Shown: in pieces, positions 1 through 5,354 of the stretch | Layout: each line of letters starts with the position of its first letter | How positions within the stretch are numbered: the stretch's first letter is position 1 | Assembly (NCBI GenBank): GCA_003552485.1 | Contig: PUMX01000255.1 | Location: 1-5,423 of the forward strand | Length of the DNA: 5,423 nt | DNA from: Candidatus Hydrogenedentota bacterium | Lineage (GTDB): Bacteria > Hydrogenedentota > Hydrogenedentia > Hydrogenedentales > SLHB01 | Direction: 5' to 3' | Position numbers and translations under genes: made by a program | Notes under the pieces: model-generated | The model's database searches: none | What the model was told of the DNA's origin: nothing | Seen by the model: the letters and a program-made list of their open reading frames with translations, nothing else

Positions 1-1
1 C

Positions 2-733
2 CTTCCTGCCCAGTTGTATCGCGACGGCGGGGCGGCCGCGCCGGTTCACGTGTTGGACATCTGCGCCGTCGTGGCGTTCGTGCGGGCCGCTGAACGCCAT
101 CGCGAGCATCTGGACGGCGACGATCGGGCCGAATTCATCGAGCAAACCTGGCCTGCCGTAGAGGCCGCCGCAGAACTCCTTTCCACATGGCGCGATGGCC
201 GCACCCGTCAGCCGTTGCCCGCGTATGAACCAGAACTCATGAGAGACGCCGAGCAACCCGCTTTGGTCTTGTCGATCTACTTGGCCTTGGAGGCCGCCGC
301 AGCCTTTGCCAGCGCCGCAGGCGAACCGGCCGAGTTCTGGCAGGATCGCCTGGAAGAACTTGAGGCGTCCGTGCGGTACGCGGAGCTGGATGATACGGAG
401 CGCTGGCGGCCCTACGAGGCGATCGCGTATTGGCCGCTTGGAGATCTGTTGTTCGAGGAAGCGGCGTGGGAATCGTTCTTCGAAGCTGCGCTTCAAGGAA
501 TCGATGAACTCGAAGGCTCGCAGGCGGCCGAGACCCTGTATCATCTGGCGGCCTACACGTCAGCGCGGGATACGCACGCCGAAACCGTACGAGCGGCCGT
601 GAACACCCATGGCGCGGCTGTTCTAGGTCTCGAACGTGATGGGGATGCATGGATTCCCGGCGGAGTTATTGCAGATCCCTATGCGGCGGCGCTTGTAACC
701 AATGCGCTGGCCCTAGTGAACGACGGAAGCTGA
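2..733 (+). CDS. C-terminal part of a six-hairpin glycosidase-like protein (partial)
   Basis: This is the 3' end of a gene that enters from the left edge. The frame is open from base 2, and the first possible start (TTG at 14) has no Shine-Dalgarno before it, so I treat it as partial. The visible 243 residues end at a TGA at 731-733. They are almost entirely amphipathic, alanine- and glutamate-rich helices, with no membrane segment. The arrangement resembles the (alpha/alpha)6 barrel of GH15-type glucoamylases and related six-hairpin enzymes. It has a 'WPAVEAAAELLSTW' helix, then a short loop 'PLPAYEPELMRD' where GH15 proteins often carry the catalytic 'WEE' acid. Next comes 'LALEAAAAFASAAGE', like the paired-helix hairpin after it, and later 'WRPYEAIAYWPLGD'. 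The family call is inferred from pattern alone; another helical-toroid protein is possible. It converges on the minus-strand operon with 8 bases between stops, so it is probably unrelated to it in function. Confidence 0.6.
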   Translation, partial: LPAQLYRDGGAAAPVHVLDICAVVAFVRAAERHREHLDGDDRAEFIEQTWPAVEAAAELLSTWRDGRTRQPLPAYEPELMRDAEQPALVLSIYLALEAAAAFASAAGEPAEFWQDRLEELEASVRYAELDDTERWRPYEAIAYWPLGDLLFEEAAWESFFEAALQGIDELEGSQAAETLYHLAAYTSARDTHAETVRAAVNTHGAAVLGLERDGDAWIPGGVIADPYAAALVTNALALVNDGS

Positions 734-741
734 GAGCGCAC

Positions 742-2070
742 TCAACCCGCGCCGCTGACTTCGACGCCATGGATGCGCCTTCCCGCCCAATCTGTGTATT
801 CAACCCGCAGCGCGCCGAGGTGGACTCCGGCTTCCTGCAATGCGTCTAAGTCGATCACGATGTTAAGCGTCCCGCCTGGTGGAAGCTCGACGGCGCCTTC
901 CTCTGTGAGGGGATGCCCTGGCGCGGACCAAGCCTCACGCGTCTCAGGGTATATGGGATAGGCGCCGCTTTGCTCATCGTGAACGCGGATAAGCCCCCCA
1001 AAAGCGGCTTGGTCCGGGTCTCGAAACGCCGCGCCCTCCGGCCATGGAAGGAACATCAGAACCGTTTCCCGGCCCGTGTTGCGCATGGTGGTCACAACCT
1101 GATGCTCGTCAGCGTTGTATTCCGTCGAGAAACTCAAGGCGTAACCGCCGCCCGTCAGGCCATGCCACACGCCGGCCACAATCACCAAGACAACGTAGAG
1201 GCCGGATAGCCAACGCAGTCGACCGAACCAAGCCAGACTAGCCGGCCACCTTTGGCGTACCATACCGTGTGCGATCAGCAGCGCCGCGCCGAGACAAAAA
1301 CTGATTCCGCCGATGCGAAACGCGCCGCCTATTCCGGCGCGCGCCCCTTCTGGATGCCCCAGGTAGAGGCCCACGAACGCAAGGTACAACACCAGACACA
1401 AGCCGGCCAACGCGTTGACAGCGTATCCGGCCCGGCGATGACCGGTGGCCAGCCCCGCCGCCGCGGCGAGCATAGGAAACAAGGCGAACGGCAGCCATGT
1501 GAGGCCAATGCCCGGGGCGGCCCCCATCTCCGCGGCGAACCAGGGGCCGAATTCGTACAGCGAGAACGCGCCGAGGTTTGGTCCTGGACGAAGCCAGGGA
1601 AGGAACACGGTGGCGGCGGTTAGTATGCCGATACAGAAGAGATGGATTCGACTCTCAAACAGGCGCCGCTCCTGTTCGTTTGATTTGCTCACGCCGATTA
1701 CGCCGGTCTCACTGTGTCCCGCGGCTTTCAGCGCGGCTTGACACTCGCCGATGAGGTCCTGTGCTTCCGTCATGGCCTCTTGCAGACGGCGGCCTTCCCG
1801 ATTGGCCTCCTCCGGCGCGAGATGCCCAGCGGCGGTCTTTTTAGCCAACTCGTTTCGCGCCTGCTTGATGTCGTCTATCCGGGCATGCTGCGCCTTAAGG
1901 ATGGACTCCACTTCCGGGACAAGACCGCTTATGAGGCACTCCAACGCTTGGCGCGCCGCCGCGGCTTGCGCCTCATCCGACCCGCCAGCGCCCTTGTCCA
2001 GGGCTGCCCGCTGTTCTAGCAGCCGATGCAGTCGCGCGAGCGTTGCTCTAATCTCGTCGGTGTTCTTCAC
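742..2070 (-). CDS. Membrane protein: coiled coil, five TM helices, periplasmic beta domain; function unknown
   Basis: I do not recognise this 442-residue protein. Residues 1-115 are charged, helical and probably coiled coil (for example 'RIDDIKQARNELAKK' and 'EANREGRRLQEAMTEA'). Five hydrophobic segments follow at about 141-160, 187-208, 216-237, 250-270 and 287-305. Arginines cluster before segment 1 (QERRLFESR), between 2 and 3 (GHRRAG) and between 4 and 5 (VRQRW...RLRW). By the positive-inside rule this puts the N-terminus in the cytoplasm and the C-terminus in the periplasm. Residues 312-442 look like a beta-sandwich, with 'VVTTMRNTGRETV', 'LPPGGTLNIVIDL' and 'LRVEYTDWAGRR', similar in style to Ig-like or FixG/CARDB-type modules. 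The start is GTG at 2070, inside the 3' end of pyrG (23-base overlap). No good Shine-Dalgarno precedes it and the next in-frame ATG is at residue 100, so initiation probably relies on coupling to pyrG termination. Third and last gene of the operon. Confidence 0.85.
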   Translation of the reverse strand: MKNTDEIRATLARLHRLLEQRAALDKGAGGSDEAQAAAARQALECLISGLVPEVESILKAQHARIDDIKQARNELAKKTAAGHLAPEEANREGRRLQEAMTEAQDLIGECQAALKAAGHSETGVIGVSKSNEQERRLFESRIHLFCIGILTAATVFLPWLRPGPNLGAFSLYEFGPWFAAEMGAAPGIGLTWLPFALFPMLAAAAGLATGHRRAGYAVNALAGLCLVLYLAFVGLYLGHPEGARAGIGGAFRIGGISFCLGAALLIAHGMVRQRWPASLAWFGRLRWLSGLYVVLVIVAGVWHGLTGGGYALSFSTEYNADEHQVVTTMRNTGRETVLMFLPWPEGAAFRDPDQAAFGGLIRVHDEQSGAYPIYPETREAWSAPGHPLTEEGAVELPPGGTLNIVIDLDALQEAGVHLGALRVEYTDWAGRRIHGVEVSGAG

Positions 2071-3685
2071 GATGCTTCAGCGCCGCCCGCACAAATTCGC
2101 GGAAAAGGGGTTGTGGTTTGAGTGGCATGCTTGTGAACTCGGGATGAAACTGGCTCGCGCAGAACCATGGGTGGTCGCGAAGCTCCATGATTTCGACGAG
2201 CTCATGTCCGTCGCGCGTGTGGACGCCGCTGACGATCATGTTCGCCTCGTTCTCGAGTCGTTCGCGGTATTGGTTGTTGAATTCATAACGGTGCCGGTGC
2301 CGTTCATAGACGACGTCCACCCCGTATGCCGCATGGGCTTTCGCGCCGTGGTTTAGATCGCAGCGGTAAGCGCCCAAGCGCATGGTGCCGCCCATCTCTC
2401 GCACGCCCCGCTGCTCGCTCAGCAAGGAAATGACGGGTTGCGGCGTTTCGGGATCAAACTCTGTCGAGTTCGCCTCGGAAAGGCCCAAGACGTTACGCGC
2501 CAGTTCGATAACGGCGATCTGCATGCCCAGGCAGATGCCGAGAAATGGTATGCCACCCTCTCGAATACAGCGCACGGCCTCAATCTTGCCCTCTATTCCG
2601 CGGCGTCCGAATCCCGGGCAGATGATGACGCCGTCGTAATTGCTCAGCGTGTTCGGGTCGAACGCTCCGGTTTCCAGTTGCTCCGAGTCCACCCAGTCCA
2701 GGTCGATGCGGCAATCAGAGTATACCCCCGCGTGCACAAGAGCCTCGTGAATGCTCTTGTACGCGTCGTCATGCGAAACATACTTACCTATGGCGGCAAT
2801 GCGCACATGCTTTTTCAGCGATTCAATTCGATCGACCATTTCCCGCCACTCCCGGAGGTCGCCATCGCCGGGCTGCAGGTCGAGAATCTTCAGCACAGTC
2901 TGGTCCAGACCCTGCTGCTGGAAGTTAAGAGGGATGGCGTAGATCGGCGAGATATCCTCCGCGCCAATGATGGACTCCTCGCTCACATTGCTGAACATGG
3001 CGATCTTCTGACGTTCACCGGCGCTGAGGCGCAGATTGCCTGTGCGGCATATGATGACGTTAGGGGTAATGCCAATGTCCCGCAACGCTCGAACGCTGTG
3101 CTGGGTAGGTTTCGTCTTGAGTTCGCCCGCTGCCTCGACATAGGGAAGCAAGGTGACGTGAATAGTGCAACAATCCTGCCGGCCCACATCAAGGTGAAAC
3201 TGGCGGATCGCTTCGAGGAAAGGCAGGCTTTCGATGTCGCCGACAGTGCCGCCGATCTCGATGATGGCCACGTCTGTCTCTTCTTCCTCCTCGGCTGTCA
3301 ACATGCGGATGCGCCGCTTGATTTCGTCGGTGATGTGCGGGATGACTTGAACCGTCTTTCCAAGATACTCGCCGCGCCGTTCCTTTTGGATAACGGCGTT
3401 GTATATGCCGCCGGTGGTTACGTTGCTCTTCTGAGAAAGCTTGACGCCGGTGAAGCGCTGATAATGCCCCAGGTCCAGGTCGGTTTCCGCCCCGTCATCC
3501 GTAACAAACACTTCGCCGTGCTCGTATGGGTTCATGGTGCCTGGGTCGACATTGATGTACGGGTCGAGTTTCATCAAGGCGATACGCAGCCCACGCGTCT
3601 TCAGCAGCAATCCCAAGCTCGCCGCTACGATCCCCTTCCCCACGGACGAGACTACACCGCCCGTTACAAAGACATATTTCGGCAT
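2048..3685 (-). CDS. pyrG: CTP synthase (glutamine-hydrolysing)
   Basis: CTP synthase makes CTP from UTP, ATP and glutamine in the cytoplasm, the last step of de novo pyrimidine nucleotide synthesis. The protein is 545 residues, the same length as the E. coli enzyme. The N-terminal synthetase domain has the P-loop GGVVSSVGKG (9-18), the DPYINVDPGTM segment (41-51), DLDLGHYQRF (69-78, with the Mg-binding Asp71) and IIEIGGTVGDIE (141-152, with Glu143). The C-terminal class I glutaminase domain has nucleophile Cys385 in GICLGMQ and the His514/Glu516 pair in QFHPEF. The oxyanion-side loop reads CPGFGRRG instead of the commoner PGGFG form. All catalytic residues are present, so it should be active. 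The ATG at 3685 overlaps the kdsB stop by one base (TAATG), and GAGAGG lies 8 bases upstream. Its product is the nucleotide substrate of KdsB. Confidence 0.98.
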   Translation of the reverse strand: MPKYVFVTGGVVSSVGKGIVAASLGLLLKTRGLRIALMKLDPYINVDPGTMNPYEHGEVFVTDDGAETDLDLGHYQRFTGVKLSQKSNVTTGGIYNAVIQKERRGEYLGKTVQVIPHITDEIKRRIRMLTAEEEEETDVAIIEIGGTVGDIESLPFLEAIRQFHLDVGRQDCCTIHVTLLPYVEAAGELKTKPTQHSVRALRDIGITPNVIICRTGNLRLSAGERQKIAMFSNVSEESIIGAEDISPIYAIPLNFQQQGLDQTVLKILDLQPGDGDLREWREMVDRIESLKKHVRIAAIGKYVSHDDAYKSIHEALVHAGVYSDCRIDLDWVDSEQLETGAFDPNTLSNYDGVIICPGFGRRGIEGKIEAVRCIREGGIPFLGICLGMQIAVIELARNVLGLSEANSTEFDPETPQPVISLLSEQRGVREMGGTMRLGAYRCDLNHGAKAHAAYGVDVVYERHRHRYEFNNQYRERLENEANMIVSGVHTRDGHELVEIMELRDHPWFCASQFHPEFTSMPLKPQPLFREFVRAALKHREEHRRD

Positions 3686-4530
3686 TATCCCCGCCTCTCG
3701 CGTCCGCTAAGCAAAGCCTCCACGCGCTTCAAATCCTCCGGGGTATCCACGCCAATCGAGTCATATGCGGTTTCCACCACGGCGATAGGGCGCCCGTTCT
3801 CCAAAACGCGCAGCTGTTCAAGTTTTTCCGTAAGTTCCAGTGGGGTTGGCGGCATCTCGGCGTATTCAAGAACAAACCGCCGCCTGTAAACATAAAGTCC
3901 AATATGCTGCCAATACCCGTGCCTCGCGTCCTCTCCCCCGGCGTCGCGCACGTACGGTATTGGCCAGCGGGAAAAATACAATGCGCGTCCGCGCTGATCC
4001 ATTACCACCTTAACCACGTTAGGGTCGCGAATCTGCTCCGGGTCATCCAGTCGCCGGCGCGCCGTGGCCATGGGAATGCTCTCATCCTCCAGCAGCGGGC
4101 GTATGGTTGCGTCAATGGCGGCGGGCTCGATAAGCGGCTCATCGCCTTGAACATTGACAAGGATATCGGCCTCAGTGCGCGATGCGATTTCCGCCAAGCG
4201 ATCCGTTCCCGAGGGGTGATCCGCCCGGGTCATTTCACACTGAACACCCCAAGGAGCAAGCGCATCAACGACACGTTGATCATCGGTCGCGACCAACGCG
4301 TCATCCACTAACGAGGCTTGGCGCGCGCGTTCATAGGTGTGCAGCACCATGGGCTTGCCGGCTAATGGGGCGATCACCTTGCCTGGGAACCGGGTGGAAG
4401 CGTATCGGGCGGGGATCACAGCCAGGATCGATGGCTTGTTGGATTCCGGCATCTTCCATACTCTTCCACTGATGTGCTGCGAGGGCGACGTTACAAGGCT
4501 TGAACCGGTCGAGGCGGTGGGCTGGCGCAT
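3685..4530 (-). CDS. kdsB: 3-deoxy-manno-octulosonate cytidylyltransferase (CMP-KDO synthetase)
   Basis: KdsB activates KDO: KDO + CTP gives CMP-KDO + PPi, the donor used to attach KDO to lipid A. It is a soluble cytoplasmic nucleotidyltransferase. From the start used here (281 residues), the nucleotide-binding loop is IPARYASTRFPGK (39-51), followed by TRADHPSGTDRLAE (101-114), VNVQGDEP (125-132), ALYFSRWPIPY (183-193), ELTEKLEQLRVL (232-243) and GVDTPEDL (260-267). The aspartates of QGDE and GVD are the expected metal ligands. The E. coli protein is 248 residues and begins only a few residues before IPARYAS, so the ATG at 4452 (255 residues, GGAAGAG 8 bases upstream) also fits. I list 4530 because GAGGAG sits 8 bases upstream of it and a TTGAAA-N17-TAGAGT promoter lies just beyond. 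The 26 extra residues are polar, with no signal-peptide character. First gene of the operon. Identity is very secure; the start is not. Confidence 0.95.
   Translation of the reverse strand: MRQPTASTGSSLVTSPSQHISGRVWKMPESNKPSILAVIPARYASTRFPGKVIAPLAGKPMVLHTYERARQASLVDDALVATDDQRVVDALAPWGVQCEMTRADHPSGTDRLAEIASRTEADILVNVQGDEPLIEPAAIDATIRPLLEDESIPMATARRRLDDPEQIRDPNVVKVVMDQRGRALYFSRWPIPYVRDAGGEDARHGYWQHIGLYVYRRRFVLEYAEMPPTPLELTEKLEQLRVLENGRPIAVVETAYDSIGVDTPEDLKRVEALLSGRERRG
3694..3699 (-). promoter_or_regulatory. Shine-Dalgarno for pyrG inside the kdsB 3' end
   Basis: On the minus strand, GAGAGG lies 8 bases before the pyrG ATG (3685-3683), within the last codons of kdsB. With the one-base TAATG stop-start overlap, this suggests ribosomes finishing kdsB re-initiate on pyrG. 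Confidence 0.6.
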
Positions 4531-4538
4531 ATCCCCTG

Positions 4539-4544
4539 CTCCTC
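4539..4544 (-). promoter_or_regulatory. Shine-Dalgarno for the upstream kdsB ATG
   Basis: Read on the minus strand this is GAGGAG, 8 bases before the ATG at 4530-4528. It is a better match than the GGAAGAG (4461-4467) that stands 8 bases before the internal ATG at 4452-4450. It is the main reason for choosing the longer kdsB start. Confidence 0.6.
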
Positions 4545-4555
4545 AACGAAACCGT

Positions 4556-4584
4556 ACTCTAGCAGACGGCTTACACCATTTCAA
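4556..4584 (-). promoter_or_regulatory. Candidate sigma70-type promoter for the kdsB-pyrG operon
   Basis: On the minus strand, TTGAAA (4584-4579, five of six to the -35 consensus) is followed after exactly 17 bases by TAGAGT (4561-4556, four of six to the -10). Transcription would start near 4549, giving a leader of about 19 bases that still contains the GAGGAG ribosome site. No other good promoter was seen between here and the lipoprotein gene. It is a motif match only, but its spacing and its position relative to the ribosome site agree. Confidence 0.5.
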
Positions 4585-4640
4585 AGAACCAATCGCCCTG
4601 TAATCGGGGTCCATTGCCTGCGAGACGAAAGGGTCTTACA

Positions 4641-4790
4641 GTGTTGCCTTACAAGCTCCTAATCCGTCACGGCAACCCGCTGTGGCTGGGGGCCTATTCA
4701 TCCCTGGAGTCAACGGCGCTCGACAACCGTAAGGGCATTTCAACAGATGATTGGGAAACAGGCGACGTCGACGCCAAGTCGATTGAATGA
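4641..4790 (+). CDS. Candidate small ORF, 49 codons, hypothetical
   Basis: An open frame with a GTG start at 4641 and a TGA stop at 4788-4790 gives 49 residues, beginning VLPYKLLIRHGNPLW and ending DVDAKSIE. An AAAGGG stretch (4628-4633) lies 7 bases before the GTG. Hand-counted GC by codon position is 28/49, 21/49 and 33/49. This high-low-high order is what coding DNA in a GC-rich genome usually shows. There is no membrane segment, signal peptide or recognised motif. It is divergent from kdsB and faces the lipoprotein gene. Against it: it is short, has no ATG and no clear promoter, and the opposite strand is also open here. It may be a true small protein, a gene remnant or chance. Confidence 0.3.
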   Translation: MLPYKLLIRHGNPLWLGAYSSLESTALDNRKGISTDDWETGDVDAKSIE

Positions 4791-4894
4791 ACCTTATTAG
4801 CGCTACAACAAACATGCGCTCAATGGTTTCAATGTGTTTCTTGCGGCTGATGACGTTCCGCTCTCGCGTCAAGAGGCTAACCGATCCACTCCAT

Positions 4895-4912
4895 ACGCTC
4901 GAGTGGGAGCGT
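4895..4912 (-). other. Small stem-loop after the lipoprotein gene stop
   Basis: ACGCTC (4895-4900) and GAGCGT (4907-4912) form a perfect 6-base-pair stem with a 6-base loop, starting 3 bases past the lipoprotein stop codon. In the minus direction no T-run follows, so it is not a standard intrinsic terminator. It could stabilise the 3' end of a short mRNA or act as a weak terminator. On the plus strand it is followed by a short TTCTTC, also weak. Confidence 0.3.
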
Positions 4913-4915
4913 TCT

Positions 4916-5056
4916 TCAGTCAGTCCCCATCCGTTCAATCGCTTGACCGCCAGTCTGTACATCTCGGCCAAAGCCGCGGACGGTGTTGCAACCGGCTGTG
5001 GACAGAGCCGTAAGCAACAGTAAGCCGCTGACCAGCGCGCAACATACTCGTTTCAT
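4916..5056 (-). CDS. Entericidin A/B-type small lipoprotein
   Basis: This is a 46-residue protein. It has a basic start (MKR), a hydrophobic stretch at 8-18 (including GLLLLTAL), and a lipobox-like STAGC with Cys23 as the predicted lipidated residue. The mature part is 24 residues and begins CNTVRGFGRDVQTGGQAIE. The E. coli entericidins EcnA and EcnB carry CNTARGFGEDI and CNTTRGVGEDI at the same place, so the family match is strong. In E. coli they are described as a small envelope lipoprotein toxin/antidote pair; elsewhere the family is widespread and its role is unclear. The residue three before the cysteine is Thr rather than the usual Leu, a mildly weak lipobox. I chose the ATG at 5056 over the in-frame ATG at 5122 because AGGAG lies 10 bases upstream and the signal peptide starts at once. 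It has its own promoter and looks monocistronic. No second entericidin is visible in the window. Confidence 0.82.
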   Translation of the reverse strand: MKRVCCALVSGLLLLTALSTAGCNTVRGFGRDVQTGGQAIERMGTD

Positions 5057-5066
5057 AATGGATTTG

Positions 5067-5073
5067 CTCCTGC
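5067..5073 (-). promoter_or_regulatory. Ribosome binding site of the entericidin-like gene
   Basis: GCAGGAG on the minus strand, 10 bases before the ATG at 5056-5054. It settles the start in favour of the 46-residue form over a 68-residue form beginning at 5122. Confidence 0.65.
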
Positions 5074-5093
5074 TGTGAACGTCCTCTACGTGA

Positions 5094-5122
5094 AGTGTAT
5101 GGGAAGAAACCGGATCCGTCAA
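5094..5122 (-). promoter_or_regulatory. Sigma70-type promoter for the entericidin-like gene
   Basis: On the minus strand, TTGACG (5122-5117, five of six) is followed after 17 bases by TACACT (5099-5094, four of six). Transcription would begin near 5087 and leave a leader of about 31 bases holding the AGGAG site. The -35 would fall where the rejected longer ORF would begin, which also argues against that longer start. In E. coli, EcnB is stress-regulated through sigma S; nothing here shows that directly. Confidence 0.55.
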
Positions 5123-5160
5123 GGCTAGCGCCTGTTTCGGTTTTGACGCGAGAGCCGCTG

Positions 5161-5190
5161 TTGCTGCGTAGGACGGATAAGCGGTACAAT
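5161..5190 (+). promoter_or_regulatory. Candidate promoter for the right-edge gene
   Basis: TACAAT (5185-5190) matches five of six bases of the -10 consensus. TTGCTG (5161-5166), 18 bases upstream, matches three of six of the -35. Transcription would start near 5197, leaving an untranslated leader of about 160 bases, long enough to hold control elements. The -35 is poor, so the call rests on the -10. Confidence 0.35.
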
Positions 5191-5324
5191 AGTGAGTTCC
5201 TGTAACCCGATACGTTTATGTGGCGAGAGGGCTCAGGGTTGCAATATGTCTGGCGCAGTCTTTCTCGAAGAAGTAGCATCTTGACGTGCAGGCGGTTCAA
5301 ATCGGGTTGTTAAGGCGGGTCGGG

Positions 5325-5336
5325 GAAACCGGTTTC
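5325..5336. repeat. 12-base perfect palindrome GAAACCGGTTTC
   Basis: A perfect inverted repeat ending 2 bases before the Shine-Dalgarno of the gene at 5355. Its position would suit a repressor operator or an RNA hairpin that limits access to the ribosome site. It occurs once in the window, and a 12-base palindrome can arise by chance. Confidence 0.35.
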
Positions 5337-5338
5337 TC

Positions 5339-5345
5339 AGGAGGT
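5339..5345 (+). promoter_or_regulatory. Ribosome binding site of the right-edge gene
   Basis: AGGAGGT, a near-perfect anti-Shine-Dalgarno match, 9 bases before the ATG at 5355. It is the strongest ribosome site in the window. It makes the truncated ORF credible despite its short visible length. Confidence 0.75.
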
Positions 5346-5354
5346 ACACCAGCC

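Larger units (their letters stand above)
4531..4915. other. Intergenic region between kdsB and the lipoprotein gene
   Basis: This stretch of about 385 bases holds the kdsB promoter and ribosome site at its left end, the candidate 49-codon ORF in the middle and a small hairpin at its right end. Bases 4791-4894 show nothing I can support: no clear ORF, no tRNA-like fold and no repeat. A 111-codon minus-strand frame (4636-4971) crosses the lipoprotein gene out of frame, and its basic, low-complexity translation looks like a shadow. Confidence 0.5.
5057..5354. other. Divergent control region between the lipoprotein gene and the right-edge gene
   Basis: About 300 bases hold the minus-strand promoter and ribosome site of the lipoprotein gene, a plus-strand promoter candidate near 5161-5190, and a palindrome and Shine-Dalgarno before the gene at 5355. 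A 121-codon minus-strand frame (4935-5300) covers most of it, but it runs through the lipoprotein gene out of frame and its arginine- and serine-rich translation looks random. Short plus-strand frames at 5218-5313 (31 codons) and 5245-5283 (12 codons) have no ribosome site worth naming. Confidence 0.5.

Noticed and set aside
731..744. Possible bidirectional terminator between the convergent stops
   Set aside because: Only a 4-base-pair stem with a 6-base loop and no T-run on either side.
1751..2356. Plus-strand frame of 201 codons across the pyrG/membrane gene junction
   Set aside because: It is a shadow of two real minus-strand genes, and its serine-, arginine- and alanine-rich translation looks random.
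2438..3889. Long plus-strand frame of 483 codons opposite pyrG and kdsB
   Set aside because: It is antisense to two highly conserved genes and crosses their junction. Its openness follows from the codon use of pyrG, and no family motif is visible in it.
4861..4875. CTCT/AGAG hairpin downstream of the lipoprotein gene
   Set aside because: The stem is only 4 base pairs, with no T-run; it is likely chance.
4636..4971. Minus-strand frame of 111 codons
   Set aside because: It overlaps the 3' end of the entericidin-like gene in another frame, and its ribosome-site context is poor. The codon-position pattern favours the plus-strand 49-codon ORF instead.
4916..5122. Longer 68-residue form of the entericidin-like protein
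   Set aside because: The first 22 residues are polar and would bury the signal peptide. The promoter -35 coincides with this start, and the AGGAG site serves the inner ATG.
4754..5140. Inverted pair of GAAACAGGCG words (near 4755 and 5129)
   Set aside because: The match is only ten bases, about 370 bases apart, with no extension, element ends or target duplication.
4935..5300. Minus-strand frame of 121 codons
   Set aside because: It overlaps the entericidin-like gene out of frame, contains its promoter, and has an arginine-rich translation with no motif.
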